A stretch of DNA of 64,000 bases, taken from the NCBI GenBank assembly GCA_033002965.1, contig JAURVB010013271.1, forward strand, positions 1 through 64,000. Reading direction: 5' to 3'. Under the pieces are notes generated by a model. It did no database searches. It saw only the letters and a list, made by a program, of their open reading frames with translations, and had not been told where the DNA came from. A program made the translations under genes and the position numbers. Below, piece by piece: positions 38,673 through 50,000 of this stretch (the stretch's first letter is position 1; every line of letters starts with the position of its first letter). The DNA is from Piper betle (taxonomy: Eukaryota; Streptophyta; Magnoliopsida; Piperales; Piperaceae).

Positions 38673-40809
38673 TGTAACACCTCATTCTGGTTTGCCTAAG
38701 AAAGAGATCAGAACTATTCCAATTGAGTTTTGATTGAGTTGAGTCATGTTTAAGTAGACTAATATACAAGGCTCGAACAATGAACAAAGCGAAACAACCC
38801 TCTTGGCATCTTAAGAATGAAAGACAATACTAATTGTGTAGCCAACGCTTAACTAAATATATATGAATACACATCAAATCCAAACAAAAGAAAGAAAGAA
38901 ACGGCACACTAAGCACATGTTTGTATAGCACTTGTCAATCCTTCCACCAAAACTAACCCAACACATAGGAAGACAGAATCTGTATATTTAATAAAAAAAT
39001 ATCAGCAACAAATATTATTAGTTCGAAAAATAACTAGTATAAATCGACAAGTAGAAACTGATTTCCACAAGAAAAGAAAAACCGTATTCATAATCTCGAT
39101 GGGAACACTCAAAGGGCATATAAATAATTAATAACAAGAATATAAAATATAATAACATGAATAACTTAATATTAATAAACAATTTTGTCATTAATAATAA
39201 TAAATAATCATATTAGCATTCATCACATACAACATTTATTTAAATAACAAGAAATAAATAATAATGAATAAATAAATCAAGAAAATAAATAATAAATAAA
39301 TAAAACCACTCATAATGTTAAAATATGCTAAATAATATAAATATTCATTTAAACTAACGTGAGCAATATCAAATTACTAAAAATAGTCAAAAAATAGATG
39401 AAAATGGATTGAAAACGGCTGAAAAGGACTGCCCAGTTAAGTGGGGCGAGTCGGCCAAGTCGAGCTCTTGGATGAGTTCAACTGGACTGGTTAGTCGAGT
39501 CAGCCAAGTCGAGCAAACATGAATCGGGTGTAGACACGAACAAACGGGCCCAACAGGACCGCCATTGCCTGTCACCGAAAGTAGCACGACAGGGGTTTTC
39601 ACCAATCACATTTGAGAGAGGGGAAGATGTTGAGTGTGATGGAGGCTGTGATCAACAGAGTCTAGCCATCGGTTGGGCAAAAAATGGTCGTGAGGAGGAG
39701 GGATCGCTCTCCAGTTAAGTGGAATTGCCGATGTGATGGTTGGCGAGGCTGGTCTCAAAATGTCGGTCATCGAGTGGGGAATGTGTTTAGGTGATGGTCA
39801 ATAATGTCCAGCCAATCATTGGCTAAAAAATGGCTAAAAATGAAAAAAACACCGTCGAGAATGGCAATGTCGCTGGCAGTGATCACCGCCATGGCGATGG
39901 CCGGGGTGGTCCCCAAATGTCGGCCTTGACAAGGGGAAGCTGTCGAGGTGGTCGACATCTCCAGTGTAGGAAAATGCCTTGAAATTGGTGACAGCGGTGG
40001 AACCTAGTGAACATAACACCTTCATCAGTGGCGACTGCGACAACTCATGTGGTGGTGATGGGTATCTGTTGATAGCTGAGCGCAAGGAGGTCATGATGGT
40101 ATAGATCTATGGCCAGATGAGCACCGGAGACTAGTCGGCAGTGGCCCAAAGTGACGACCACGCATATAGTGAAAATCCTCCAAAAAGTAGGGAAACCTCC
40201 TCAAAAATGGGTAGCCAATGCTATGGCTGATGTGGCCAAACCGAAACTTGCCACATGGCACAATCTAAACGCCCTACAACTTGTGGCCTAATAGGGTCCA
40301 TCTAGGGTATATACAATATACATATTGTTGGAAATCTCAAATCAAAACCGACAAAAGTCGAAAACTGACTCGATGCGTGTAGACAAAAATCGAGGCAAGT
40401 AATCTAAATGAGTTTCGAAACCTGAATTCAATGGAATGAAGATTTCAGACTCAATTCAGACTAGGCACACAAGGTAATCCGGTAATCCAAAATCCCTAAG
40501 ATGCATACAGATGAGATACCTCGAGAAAGCCCAAACGGATACTAAACATTGCAACAACCTACATCTAGCTCTGGAACCCTAAGCTAACACGTGTAATATA
40601 TATATATATATACCGGTTAATAACTCATGCTCTGCAATGGCATAACAGAAACTATCATGAGTATATCGAACATATCCATCCTTCATACTATTCTCATATG
40701 GCCATGTGCGCCCATACTCATAGTTTGAAAGTTGAATTGACTCGAGACTGGCCCAAACCGGGTAAGACAACAAGAAGGTAAAACCCTACCCCGTGGCTGA
40801 GATTTTCCA
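38673..40809 (-). mobile_element. Solo LTR B5 (B-related), perfect target duplication
   Basis: On the plus strand it runs TGTAACACCTCATTCTGG to GGCTGAGATTTTCCA, 2137 bp, flanked by CTCTT at 38668-38672 and 40810-40814. The layout matches B LTRs: hairpin region near 38995-39030, AAATAAATAA microsatellite at about 39260-39305, CpG-containing region 39540-40100. A TA dinucleotide run lies at 40594-40612. It is well diverged from B1 and B2, yet its target duplication is still perfect. Confidence 0.9.
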
Positions 40810-40814
40810 CTCTT

Positions 40815-41297
40815 TGTCAAAAGTCATACCAATGCAACACTAAGAAGCTAACAAATTAAAAAACATTTGATCTTCATCATACAATAGCTGTAACATTACA
40901 AATTTTTTTTAAAAAATACAATCAAAAGATGACAACAAATTCAAATTTGTGCTACCAAAAGCTTAAAAACCTAATCTTAAAATAAAAATTTTGCACCATA
41001 AGACCACATCAAAGAATACTACTTTCTTAATTCATTAAGTACATGATAAAAAGTTCCCAAACCTCAACAAAATGACAAAAACTAGATACACACATCTAAA
41101 TAAAAAGAATGAGATTTCATGTTATATACAAAGTGAGAAGGGTAAAAGAAAAGATCGTACTTTTGTTACTGATCGAGGAAGGCGACGTAGTGGCCGTCGC
41201 CATTGTTGGACAGTGTGATGACGCAACCTACTTCCTTGAGGCTCTAAGCACCCTTCTATATTCACCAGCATCTAAGGAATTGCAGCATCCCAAACAC
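40815..41297 (-). other. Possible host sequence with a small minus-strand open frame
   Basis: This stretch shows no shared repeats. On the minus strand a 28-codon frame (41203 down to 41117) reads MATATTSPSSISNKSTIFSF and on, with a potential donor (AAAGTACG) after codon 14. The Ser/Thr/Ala-rich start resembles a plastid transit peptide or the first exon of a host gene, with 41204-41297 as leader. No further exon was found downstream. A coding call would be speculative. Confidence 0.25.
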
Positions 41298-42264
41298 TAG
41301 GGGTGGGCCCGGACATCCGAATTTATCTATCGACCGAAGTCCGAAGCATGTCTAATCGAATTTGACTGACCAAATTCGACCGAATTAAAACAAACCAAAC
41401 ATAGATATTTCTTTGTCCCACTGAACGACTGACTGAGTGTTCGATATTTTATATCAATAATATAATGTCTTCAACATTTATAAGGCTAATATTATAGTTT
41501 ATTAAAATTTCGAAATATAATATACAGTAAAATTAATTAAGTTTATATATAAAATTGATATTTAATATTAGATATAAAATAAAAATTTTAATATTTATTT
41601 AATTGAGAATTTATGTGTAAAGTTTAATATCAAAGAAAGAAAGAGAATTTACATGAGCAGCAGCAGCGAAGGGCAGTGGAGGCAGGCACCGGCGGAGGCA
41701 AGGCGGCAGAGGGCAGGCCGAGCGGTGGCGGAGGCCAATGGAGGCAAGTGCCGACAGAGGGCAGGTAGGTGGTGGAGGCAGGCGGAGGGCAGGTAGGTGA
41801 TGGAGGCACAGGGCGGTTGAGGGTTACGCTGCACGTAGAGGGCAGTGGAGGCGGAGGGGTTTTGCGACGCGCAGAGGGCAATGGAGGCAAGTCGAGGTAG
41901 GTGCGGGTGGAGACAGGTGGCGGCGGAGGGGTTTCGCGGCTCGCAAGGCAGCAGAGCCAGTTTGCAGGCGGTTGTGGAAGCAGTCCACAGGAAGCGGCAG
42001 GGGGTATGCAGCAGAGGGGGTATGTTGGCGACAGTGGTTAGGGGTTACCCAAGCAGCGAGGGCAGTGGAGTTGGTTTTTATATGAACAGTACTCTCACTG
42101 GGGTTTCTGGAATAACAGTGTGATTTTGGACCATCCGCGGACATTGCTTGGGCTTGACAGACAAGTCAGACAATATCTCGGTCAGACAAATTTTGTCCAA
42201 TGAAATTTCGGACAGACACGACAATAACTTGTCTGATGTCCGGTCCAATAGATGCACATCCCTA
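41298..42264. mobile_element. Non-autonomous hAT-like DNA transposon
   Basis: 967 bp. The left end is TAGGGGTGGGCC and the right end, reversed, is TAGGGATGTGCATC, an imperfect terminal inverted repeat of hAT character. Flanks are CCAAACAC (41290-41297) and CCAATCAC (42265-42272), an 8-bp duplication matching at 7 positions, the length expected for hAT. The interior has an AT-rich left part and a G-rich part at 41650-42060 with GGAGGCAGG-type repeats. Short frames there are low-complexity. No transposase is present. Confidence 0.83.
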
Positions 42265-44130
42265 CCAATCACCACTTACAAGCCTTGCTTCTCCCTCTAC
42301 CGCCCCTTAAACTTGCTATAATTAAAGAAAACCCTAATTCAAAGGGGACAATTATGATTGATAATATGCTCTTACATACCCCGTAACAGGTCCGGGTACT
42401 TGAGATGTTCAAACAAAAATTGACTATTAATAATCGGATATCTGAGCCGTCAAGACCAAACCCAGTCAGTCAAGTGGCCAAATCAGGACTATTAGGGTCT
42501 AGGCAAGTCAGGTACCTATTTAATTCGCCAAGCCGTACCCACGTACCCGTTGTCCTTTGGTGGTCCGCAATAGGTGTACTAGGGTGAGGCATACTAGGTG
42601 TCATGGACCCGATTCTAGGACCTAATTTTTGCCCTAAATTCAGACCTGCGCCGCGTATTCCCTACCCGAATATACTCAGCCTTCCACACATTATGCAAGG
42701 TAGGAAGCAAACTCCCAAACACCAATCTGTGTTTGGCCAGCAATTTGCACACTATCAGGGTTACCGGTCACAATACCGGCAGATCTCCTCACCCAATATG
42801 GCAACACCACTCGGCCCTTTTGCTCCATCACGCGTACTCGATACCCCATGAGCACCGATACAGCACTCTCGATCGCTGTTTTGAGAGTCAAGCACTTGCT
42901 ACCGCAGCAACTGCCTGATTGCTCCATATACCGATATCCGTATGAGGGGTGTGTCGTCTGCCCTTGCTTGTCTCAGCAATGTCCTCGTAACGATTGCCTT
43001 GTAAACTTCGACCATGACCCAGCTACAGAAATTCCTTGTCTAAAAGGACAACCAACAAGCAAAACACAAAGATACAGGAAAACACTCCCAACCTTATATT
43101 ATTCACCAAATACAAGGATTATAAATACTCTACCTAACCTCAAGCACTTGCTCAGCCTGTGGACAGCCCCCACCAGCCTCGCCCCAATGCTACCTGACCT
43201 CACAAAGGGACTAGGGAATTACTATCACACAAGCAACCCTCTCGACACATCCCCAAGTCGTTCCCCCCTAGGATAGACTTGTTACATGTAATTCACTCAA
43301 CCTAAAAAGTATAGGGTTACTGGACACAAATTGTGTACCTTGATCAACCTCGTCAACAACTACCCCGCAGCGCTAGCGAAGTCTCAGTCCTTCGACGTGA
43401 AGGTCTGGCTGTAGCAACTTCACCATCTCCTCTTGATTGCGACACGTTCTTCTCCACTTAGAACTTCCCCACAATCTCTCAATGGCGTCCTACTCAATGC
43501 ACCGTGCATTGCTCCTTTATATAGAGATAATCTCCGTGCACAACTATACTGCAATCTTCATCCATATGCCGCCCGGATATCATATCTTGCACCCGCCAGA
43601 TATTGAGTCTAGGTTCGTCCGTTGGAGATAATCCTCAAACCATATCTTCCAATATCTTGATGACCAAATATTCTGTATATCTGAATCTTGCTAGATATTT
43701 ATAAGGATAGAACGTCAGCATCCTTATTGGCATTCTCTTGATCAAGCAAATCCCTGGCCCATACATGCTGCATGGTCAAACCCACCTGGTTTGACCTGGC
43801 TCGCACTTCATCTCTCGGCAAGTCCAGCACCTGAACCGCTCCAAGTACGAGTCGACTCCCATGATGCTAAAACACTGTAGCACATCAACCTCGGACAAAT
43901 ACCCTAGTGCCGGTATTTGGCTCGGTCACCCCTGACTACCTGCACCCACGTACGGCTATTTGGGTCGGTAGGCACACTATCGCTTGCTGTACGCCCGTCA
44001 ACTCACGGCACTACCGGTACAGCTCACTCATGCATGGACTAGCACCGCTCAGCACCTCCTATTGGTATGCTTGGTTTGCGGTAACCTTGCTCTGCCGACA
44101 AACTAACCGCTACGTTTAGCCCCACTGTAA
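42265..44130. repeat. Unclassified, probably an LTR or other element; no gene recognised
   Basis: Base composition is balanced and unlike its AT-rich surroundings from about 42375 onward. A plausible TATA box (CTTTATATAGAG) lies near 43511-43522. The longest open frame (42848-43276, 142 codons) has no domain I recognise and is overlapped by others. The composition shift near 42375 suggests an inserted element, but I could not identify termini or a target duplication. Confidence 0.35.
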
Positions 44131-44139
44131 AGATTGTGG

Positions 44140-44540
44140 AAAGAAAAAAAATTTATACATTCAACTCGGGCAGGGAAGGATCGAATGTTAGAGAATTAAT
44201 ATTAATTATATTATATTCTCTACCTAGTTAAATATTTTATTCTTTACTCGGTAACCCGGTTAAAGGAATAAAATAAGGGTGTTGGTGTATTTCCACAAAC
44301 CCTAGCCGTCATTTCATTTTATAAAGGACGTCCTCCACCCTAGCCTTCATTCGCATTCTCTTCTCCTCTTCCTTACTGGTTTGTCTTCTTCCTTGCTTAG
44401 CTATTCTTTCTATCTCCCTCTTCTTAATTTCTTGCATACATATTTTAAGTTGATAATAAGCTGTATAATCGTGAGGATTAAAGTTTAAAATCAACAAGAA
44501 AAAAACTAAACAGAAATTAAAGTTTAATTTGGCCGACGAG
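44140..44540 (+). repeat. Family C repeat fragment
   Basis: 44150-44320 is the reverse complement of 1370-1510, including GGATCGAATGTTAGAGAAT and CCCTAGCCGTCATT. It shares a CpG-rich neighbour (44540-45060) with family A-like sequence. No coding capacity is recognised. Confidence 0.5.
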
Positions 44541-45235
44541 TCCCCTGTTTCAGCGAGATGGGTAAGCACCGGCGAGGTTGCACCGAGAATCGGTGGCGAC
44601 GGTCGTTCTGATGTCAGAAGATGATCCTACTCTCTTCGTCGATCAGTGTAGGGTCAATCTCAAGGGTGTGGATGTCTGCCTGGGGTGGTAAATGGCCAAA
44701 AATAGGGGATGGCAGCGAAAACAGAGGCGACGGCGGTGGGGGAAGAAATCCAGCCGTCCTGGGTGGCTACGGGTTCCAATATGGCTGGGGTAGGTAGATA
44801 GGTGGTCGAGGGTGTCGAGGCGACCACCCAATTGAGGCGACGACGCTCGCTGGGTGGAATCGCCGACGTGAGCGCGCAGCTAGGCAGGCGATGTGGGCGT
44901 CGCCGTGGCAGGAAGGCGGCCGGAGTTGGCCGAGCGACACAGAAATGGCATGGCAAGTCTGGGCAGTGACTATTGACAGCTGTCGGAGACGATTGCCGGC
45001 GGCAGCTAAAGGGCGACTACTGTCGGGAATAGGGGATGGCGCCGGGGAAGAAGAAGAAGAAGAAAATTACCTTGGGTGGCAAACTTGTAAATAATGTTTT
45101 ACTCGACACAGCTCGAGTTAAATAATAATACCAACTCTTAAGTAACACTTGACTCGATACCGACCCGAGTTAAAAATAATACAAACTCGTAATAAATCCT
45201 AAAAAATAATTATTTTAATGGGTTATGGGTTAAAG
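44541..45235 (-). repeat. A-related LTR fragment with GC-rich core
   Basis: The GC-rich part at 44540-45060 and the following GTAAATAATGTTTTACTCGA to CGTAATAAATCCTAAAAAAT stretch run in the same direction as A1 at about 4590-5350. This is therefore the 5' part of a diverged A-like LTR in minus orientation. Open frames in the core are compositional. Confidence 0.55.
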
Positions 45236-45249
45236 TTACTAAACTAACT

Positions 45250-46770
45250 AATTATTGCATGAAATCGCCACGAGTAATAAAAAATAATTATTTTAATGGG
45301 TTAGCAGGCGTTAGTATTTAGTTTTGATGTGTAGGTACGGAGTAGGAGCTTGCCACCTAGGCACGATGACATGCTTGGAGCTTCTACCAGGTCCGTTTAG
45401 GACTCGACTCTGTTTTTACTCTCTTCTATTGTGTGTTTGATGTTTGATTTAATGCCTGCAAGGTGGGTTAAGTGGCGTTTTATCAAATCCCACTTAATTC
45501 GAGCCATCTAGCCAAACAGATTTCCGGATTAATAACCCCTCAAGGATGAGATACCTCAAGGATGATTTCAAAAACAAGAACCACCACAAGTTGCCTTTGG
45601 GCCTATTATATAAATCCCTACCCAGCCCTATATATATGTAGTTTTCACGTTTTCAATGAGATGAGAGATGGAGAAACTGACTGTACATACCATGAGCAGA
45701 TACCGTGACAGTCAAAGCAGGCTCTGGATTAGTGCCAACGAACTATTCCATTCCCGAGGGATCCTGACAACTCCGTGTTTGAGTTCCTCACACCTGGAGA
45801 ATGTGGAGGTTTACGGGTACTGTTTAGTACAGCGCATGTCTGGACTTGTGGTTCAAAGGGTACTAAAGGCGACTGCCTGAGAGTACTCGGCCTTCGTGCT
45901 TAAGGATAGGAGAAATATGGAGGTAAGGAGAGGGCTTAGATTTTGAGACCAAAAAATGAAGTAAGAAAATGCCGAGAGCGACATCAGCAGTAGCATATCA
46001 GTAAGTTCGGGATGCTACTGCATCTATAGCCCAGTGGCTCCTCAGTAGTGCCCTTCAGAGTGTTCACATGGAGTATATGATGTTTTCTTTCATATGAGAG
46101 TTTGCTCTCATAGCCAGCTTGTTATAGTTATTTTATTTTTTGGACCAGTAACATCTGTTACTGACGTGTTTTTATAATATATGTAGGTAATAATCACGAG
46201 TTGGAGGAGCCAGCTTGGACAAAGGAGTACTGTTATCGCTTGCACACATGTCAGTCGATAGAGTGGTTAATATTCTATTTATGATGCTATTATATTGTGA
46301 ATGATGTGAAATGCTAAGACATGATAGGATATGATTAAATGTAATGAGTGATGTTACGACGTGATGAAAAGCTAAGACATGATGACAAGAGGTAAAATGT
46401 GATCAGAGTGCGCAGCGAAAGTGTGGTAGGTTGAAACCCAAGTTCATAATGAGTATATAGTATATTAGATTATGTGTGATTGAAATTGTTGATATATGCA
46501 TATATATTGGTATATGTTATTTTGGCAGGGTGGACCCTAATTGCACTTTTAGGGGAGACTCTGTCCATTTTATTTTATAATTTTTATTGAGTTTGATTGT
46601 AATTGTATTAGTGTATACTCTAAATTGCATGTCATTTATGTAGTATTATGTTAGAATTTGTGCATTCGTCCATGTATTGCGAGTTACATTTTCATCTTAA
46701 GATACTGAGATTAAATCTGCATAAGTTAGGTTTGGGTTAACCAACTTAACCAAGACCCGTAACATGACAG
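45250..46770 (+). repeat. A-related LTR fragment, opposite orientation
   Basis: GGTCCGTTTAGGACTCG, AAGTGGCGTTTTATC and the hairpin motif CAGTAACATCTGTTACTG (about 46145-46162) are reversed relative to A1-A3. This is the 3' part of an A-like LTR in plus orientation. The junction with the preceding inverted piece is marked by two copies of ATAATTATTTTAATGGGTTA (near 45211 and 45280), hinting at a rearrangement there. It ends about 250 bp before the WD40 gene. Confidence 0.6.
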
Positions 46771-46924
46771 TTTAGTTCACGAGCATAAACTAAATTTAAA
46801 GAGTTACACTTCTACCCTTCGTAGATACGGGAATATTAAATATAATATCCAAATCTTAGTATCCGATAATGCGCGAGAATCAGGGCTATAACACTACGCG
46901 TAAGACGAACAGCGGCCGGGGCCG

Positions 46925-46930
46925 TATAAA
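46925..46930 (+). promoter_or_regulatory. Candidate TATA box of the WD40 gene
   Basis: TATAAA in a GC-rich setting (GGCCGTATAAACGGGCC) lies about 100 bp before the coding frame opens. A second AT-rich site, AAATATAAG, is near 46963. Which one is used, if either, cannot be decided from sequence alone. Confidence 0.4.
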
Positions 46931-47020
46931 CGGGCCACCGCTCCACTTTGTCAGTACAACTTAAATATAAGAAGACGCACCGCCGGTCCTCCCGGCTGTC
47001 GTCGGTCGTCTTCCCTTCTT

Positions 47021-50000
47021 TTGCAGGTCACTGCGGGAGAAGAAACAAATGGGGGAATATCGGGATCATCCTCATCCTTTGGGATCCCCGTCCTCGCCGT
47101 CTCTCTCTTGTCCCTCCTCCTTGCTTCCCTCTTCGTCTTCATCTTCTTCTCCAATTACTTCCGTAAGCGGAGGTCGGAGGCCCTCCTTCCACCCGACATC
47201 AATCCCCCCGCTGTTTACAAGCCTATCAAGAAGCCGCTTCCTAAAATTCACGGAAAACCTCATCTTCATCACTCCGATAAGGTTTTCCCCTCCTGTTTGT
47301 TTGTTTACAAATGCAAATTTTTTATGTGTTTACCTGTTGTTGTTCAACAGCTGTTTCTGATCAGTTTCGTTTTTTTATTTTGAATTTTTAGGATCAAATT
47401 AAGAAGCATCATCCGCTGGATGTGAACTCATTGAAGGGTCATGGTGATTCTATCCCGGGATTGTGCTTCTCAGCTAACGGCCGGCACCTGGCCACTGGTA
47501 AATCTCAGTTTTCTTATAAAAGAAAATTTTATTATGAGTTGGGTGATGGCATGGAACAAATCGATTTGATGTCCATTTACTATTAATAAAAAATAATAGG
47601 GAAACTGGACCACTGGAGCGGGGAGAAAAGGTTGGGTAATTTGTGACTTTTTTAAGGAGGGGATAAAAATTATGATTCCGCCAATGTTACTTCATATTGA
47701 TCAATACTTACACTACAATAATAATGCAGAGAGTTCTGGTGATTTGAAACGTCATTGTGAGAATAATACTTACTAGTGTTTTAAATTTTCGTTTGTCAAT
47801 GGTTACATTACAACGGTGGATGGAGAGACATGTTGAAAGAGACCACAAGAAATTCCCAAGAACCTGGCAAACTATTTACTAATGTCTCAACCTGAAGTTC
47901 ATCAGGTAGCGTACAACCCAACCTCGCCAACTCAACAATGACAGACATAGAGTTTATATTATCTACTCCATTGTCATTATCCTCATTCTTCATTCCATTA
48001 TATTGAAGCACTAGCATCCTGATATGGGCCTTAGAGGTCTTCACATAAGTTTTCCCAACTGATAAACATAGTATGGACACTTGAACGATCCTCAAACAAC
48101 AACTCCATGTTGCGCTGCTCTACATGGATCTTGCCTTCTTGTTGTCTAAGACATACTTATGCCCCCTCATCAAAGACTTGATCGATCCTATTCTATAGAA
48201 AAATGTGGTGAATGCACCTCTTCTAAATCAGGAAATGTTGCTCCATTGAGCTTTTGAGTCTTGCTTAATTCAGCTGCCTCAACTTTTGAGGCTGTGGAGA
48301 CAATAAAAACTACATTTAAAAATGCAAAATACTACATAGAGGCGCAAAATTGTGAGCGATGATTTATAAATATCATAATATTCTGAAAATTATAGGAAAA
48401 TAAAGCTAATATTAGTTATTGGTAACTTCTCAAAAGGTAAAGTATCAGAGCAAATACACCTAATAGGCTCAGAACGTAAAGGTGACCCTTGAGGGTAGTT
48501 TTCTATTTTACTTAATAAAATCCTCTTGAAATAATGTTTTTATTAATATTAGCAAAAATATAATAACATAACCAACCAAGAAACCATAATCATATAAAGT
48601 TGCAAAACTATAATGTTTGAAAAAAGTAGCCCAAAAATAAAAGACCCTAATACTACTATTGGTTTTATGCATACAAGAACCCAATCAGTAATGAATAAGC
48701 AAAATATATATAATAATTTATAGCAGTAGATAAAAGAAACGGTACAAGCACACAGGAAAAGAAATGAACTTACAAGTTGAAGTCTTTCACATCCATAGGT
48801 ACACCATTTTGGATGAATTTTTTTATCATCCCACATAGATCTCTTTTCCAAATTTGCCAAGTCTATAACAAGAGAAGGAGGTCAAGAAAGGACTGGTCCG
48901 ATTTTCACATGAGAGTAGGCCCTCAAAGACAAGAGCTATATACTAAATGTGAGATCAATGAAGGTCCAAATGTAAATAAAATCACACAACTTGGTAAACA
49001 CTAGGGGCACACCATAATGTGGAGCAGAGCTATGTATGGTCAGTTAAGGGATGAGATTATATTTTGGTGGGTCCTAGTATTTACCATTTCTTGTGCGTAT
49101 CTATTTGGTTGGGATTTTACTGTTCTTACATTTGGTTTATGTCCCCTTTTTTTGAGAGCCTACTCTCGTACAAAAATCAACAAATTGATTGTTCTTTGTT
49201 CACCATCTAACTCTTGTTTAAGGCTTGTTAAATTTGAGGAAGAGATTAGTGTGGAAGGATTGAAAACTCTAGTTGGCATCTACATATTTGAAAGACTATA
49301 ACTTGTTAGTTTATTTCTCTATGTGTGCCATCCTGTTTCCTTTCATTATTATATTAATTTATTTAATCTCTTGCTTCTATAAACTAGTTGCATGTGTTCT
49401 TTTTATTAATTATTGATTGAGTTCTTGCATTCATAGAACTGATAGTAGTATCTGGGCCTTTGATTTTTAGATTAATTATTGATTGAGTTCTTGCGTTCAT
49501 AGAACTGAAAGTAGTATCAGGGCCTTTGATTTTTAGAATATTTTTTTATAAATTACTAGTCACTTACTTGTGCAATGCACAGACATGGGTATGATTATTA
49601 TCAAGTGATTTAGACTTTTCATAAATTTAAATTAATTAATATATAATACACTTTAATTAAAAGTTTTGTCTTTAATATTTATTTATCATGGTAGATATTT
49701 ACTTTTTAATATAGTTTAATCTAATATATTTGTTTGTAAAAGTATTTACATATTATTATTTATTAATTGAAATTCTACTTCAAAATTGTTAAACTTAAAA
49801 TAGGGTCTAATTTTAGATGATTTAGATTTCTTACTTCTATTCATAATATCAGCGGTCGAAATTGTAATTTGATTTAACTATGAACTAGTAACTAATACCT
49901 TTAATTATGAATAATACTTTATAAATAGGAAAGAAAGAGTAATATTATAAAATAGTAAAACATGTTGTGGATCTTAATTAAAGACTTCAATAGAAAACTA

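Noticed and set aside
42848..43276. 142-codon frame with several cysteines
   Set aside because: No recognisable domain, overlapping frames, and its setting in an unclassified repeat-like segment make it unsupported as a gene.
46869..46899. Upstream ATG followed by a donor-like GTAAG as a possible first exon of the WD40 gene
   Set aside because: Splicing it to the acceptor before 47027 puts the conserved N-terminus out of frame.
49017..49301. 94-codon frame with hydrophobic stretches in intron 2
   Set aside because: No recognisable domain and no splice context. Probably chance in AT-rich intron DNA.
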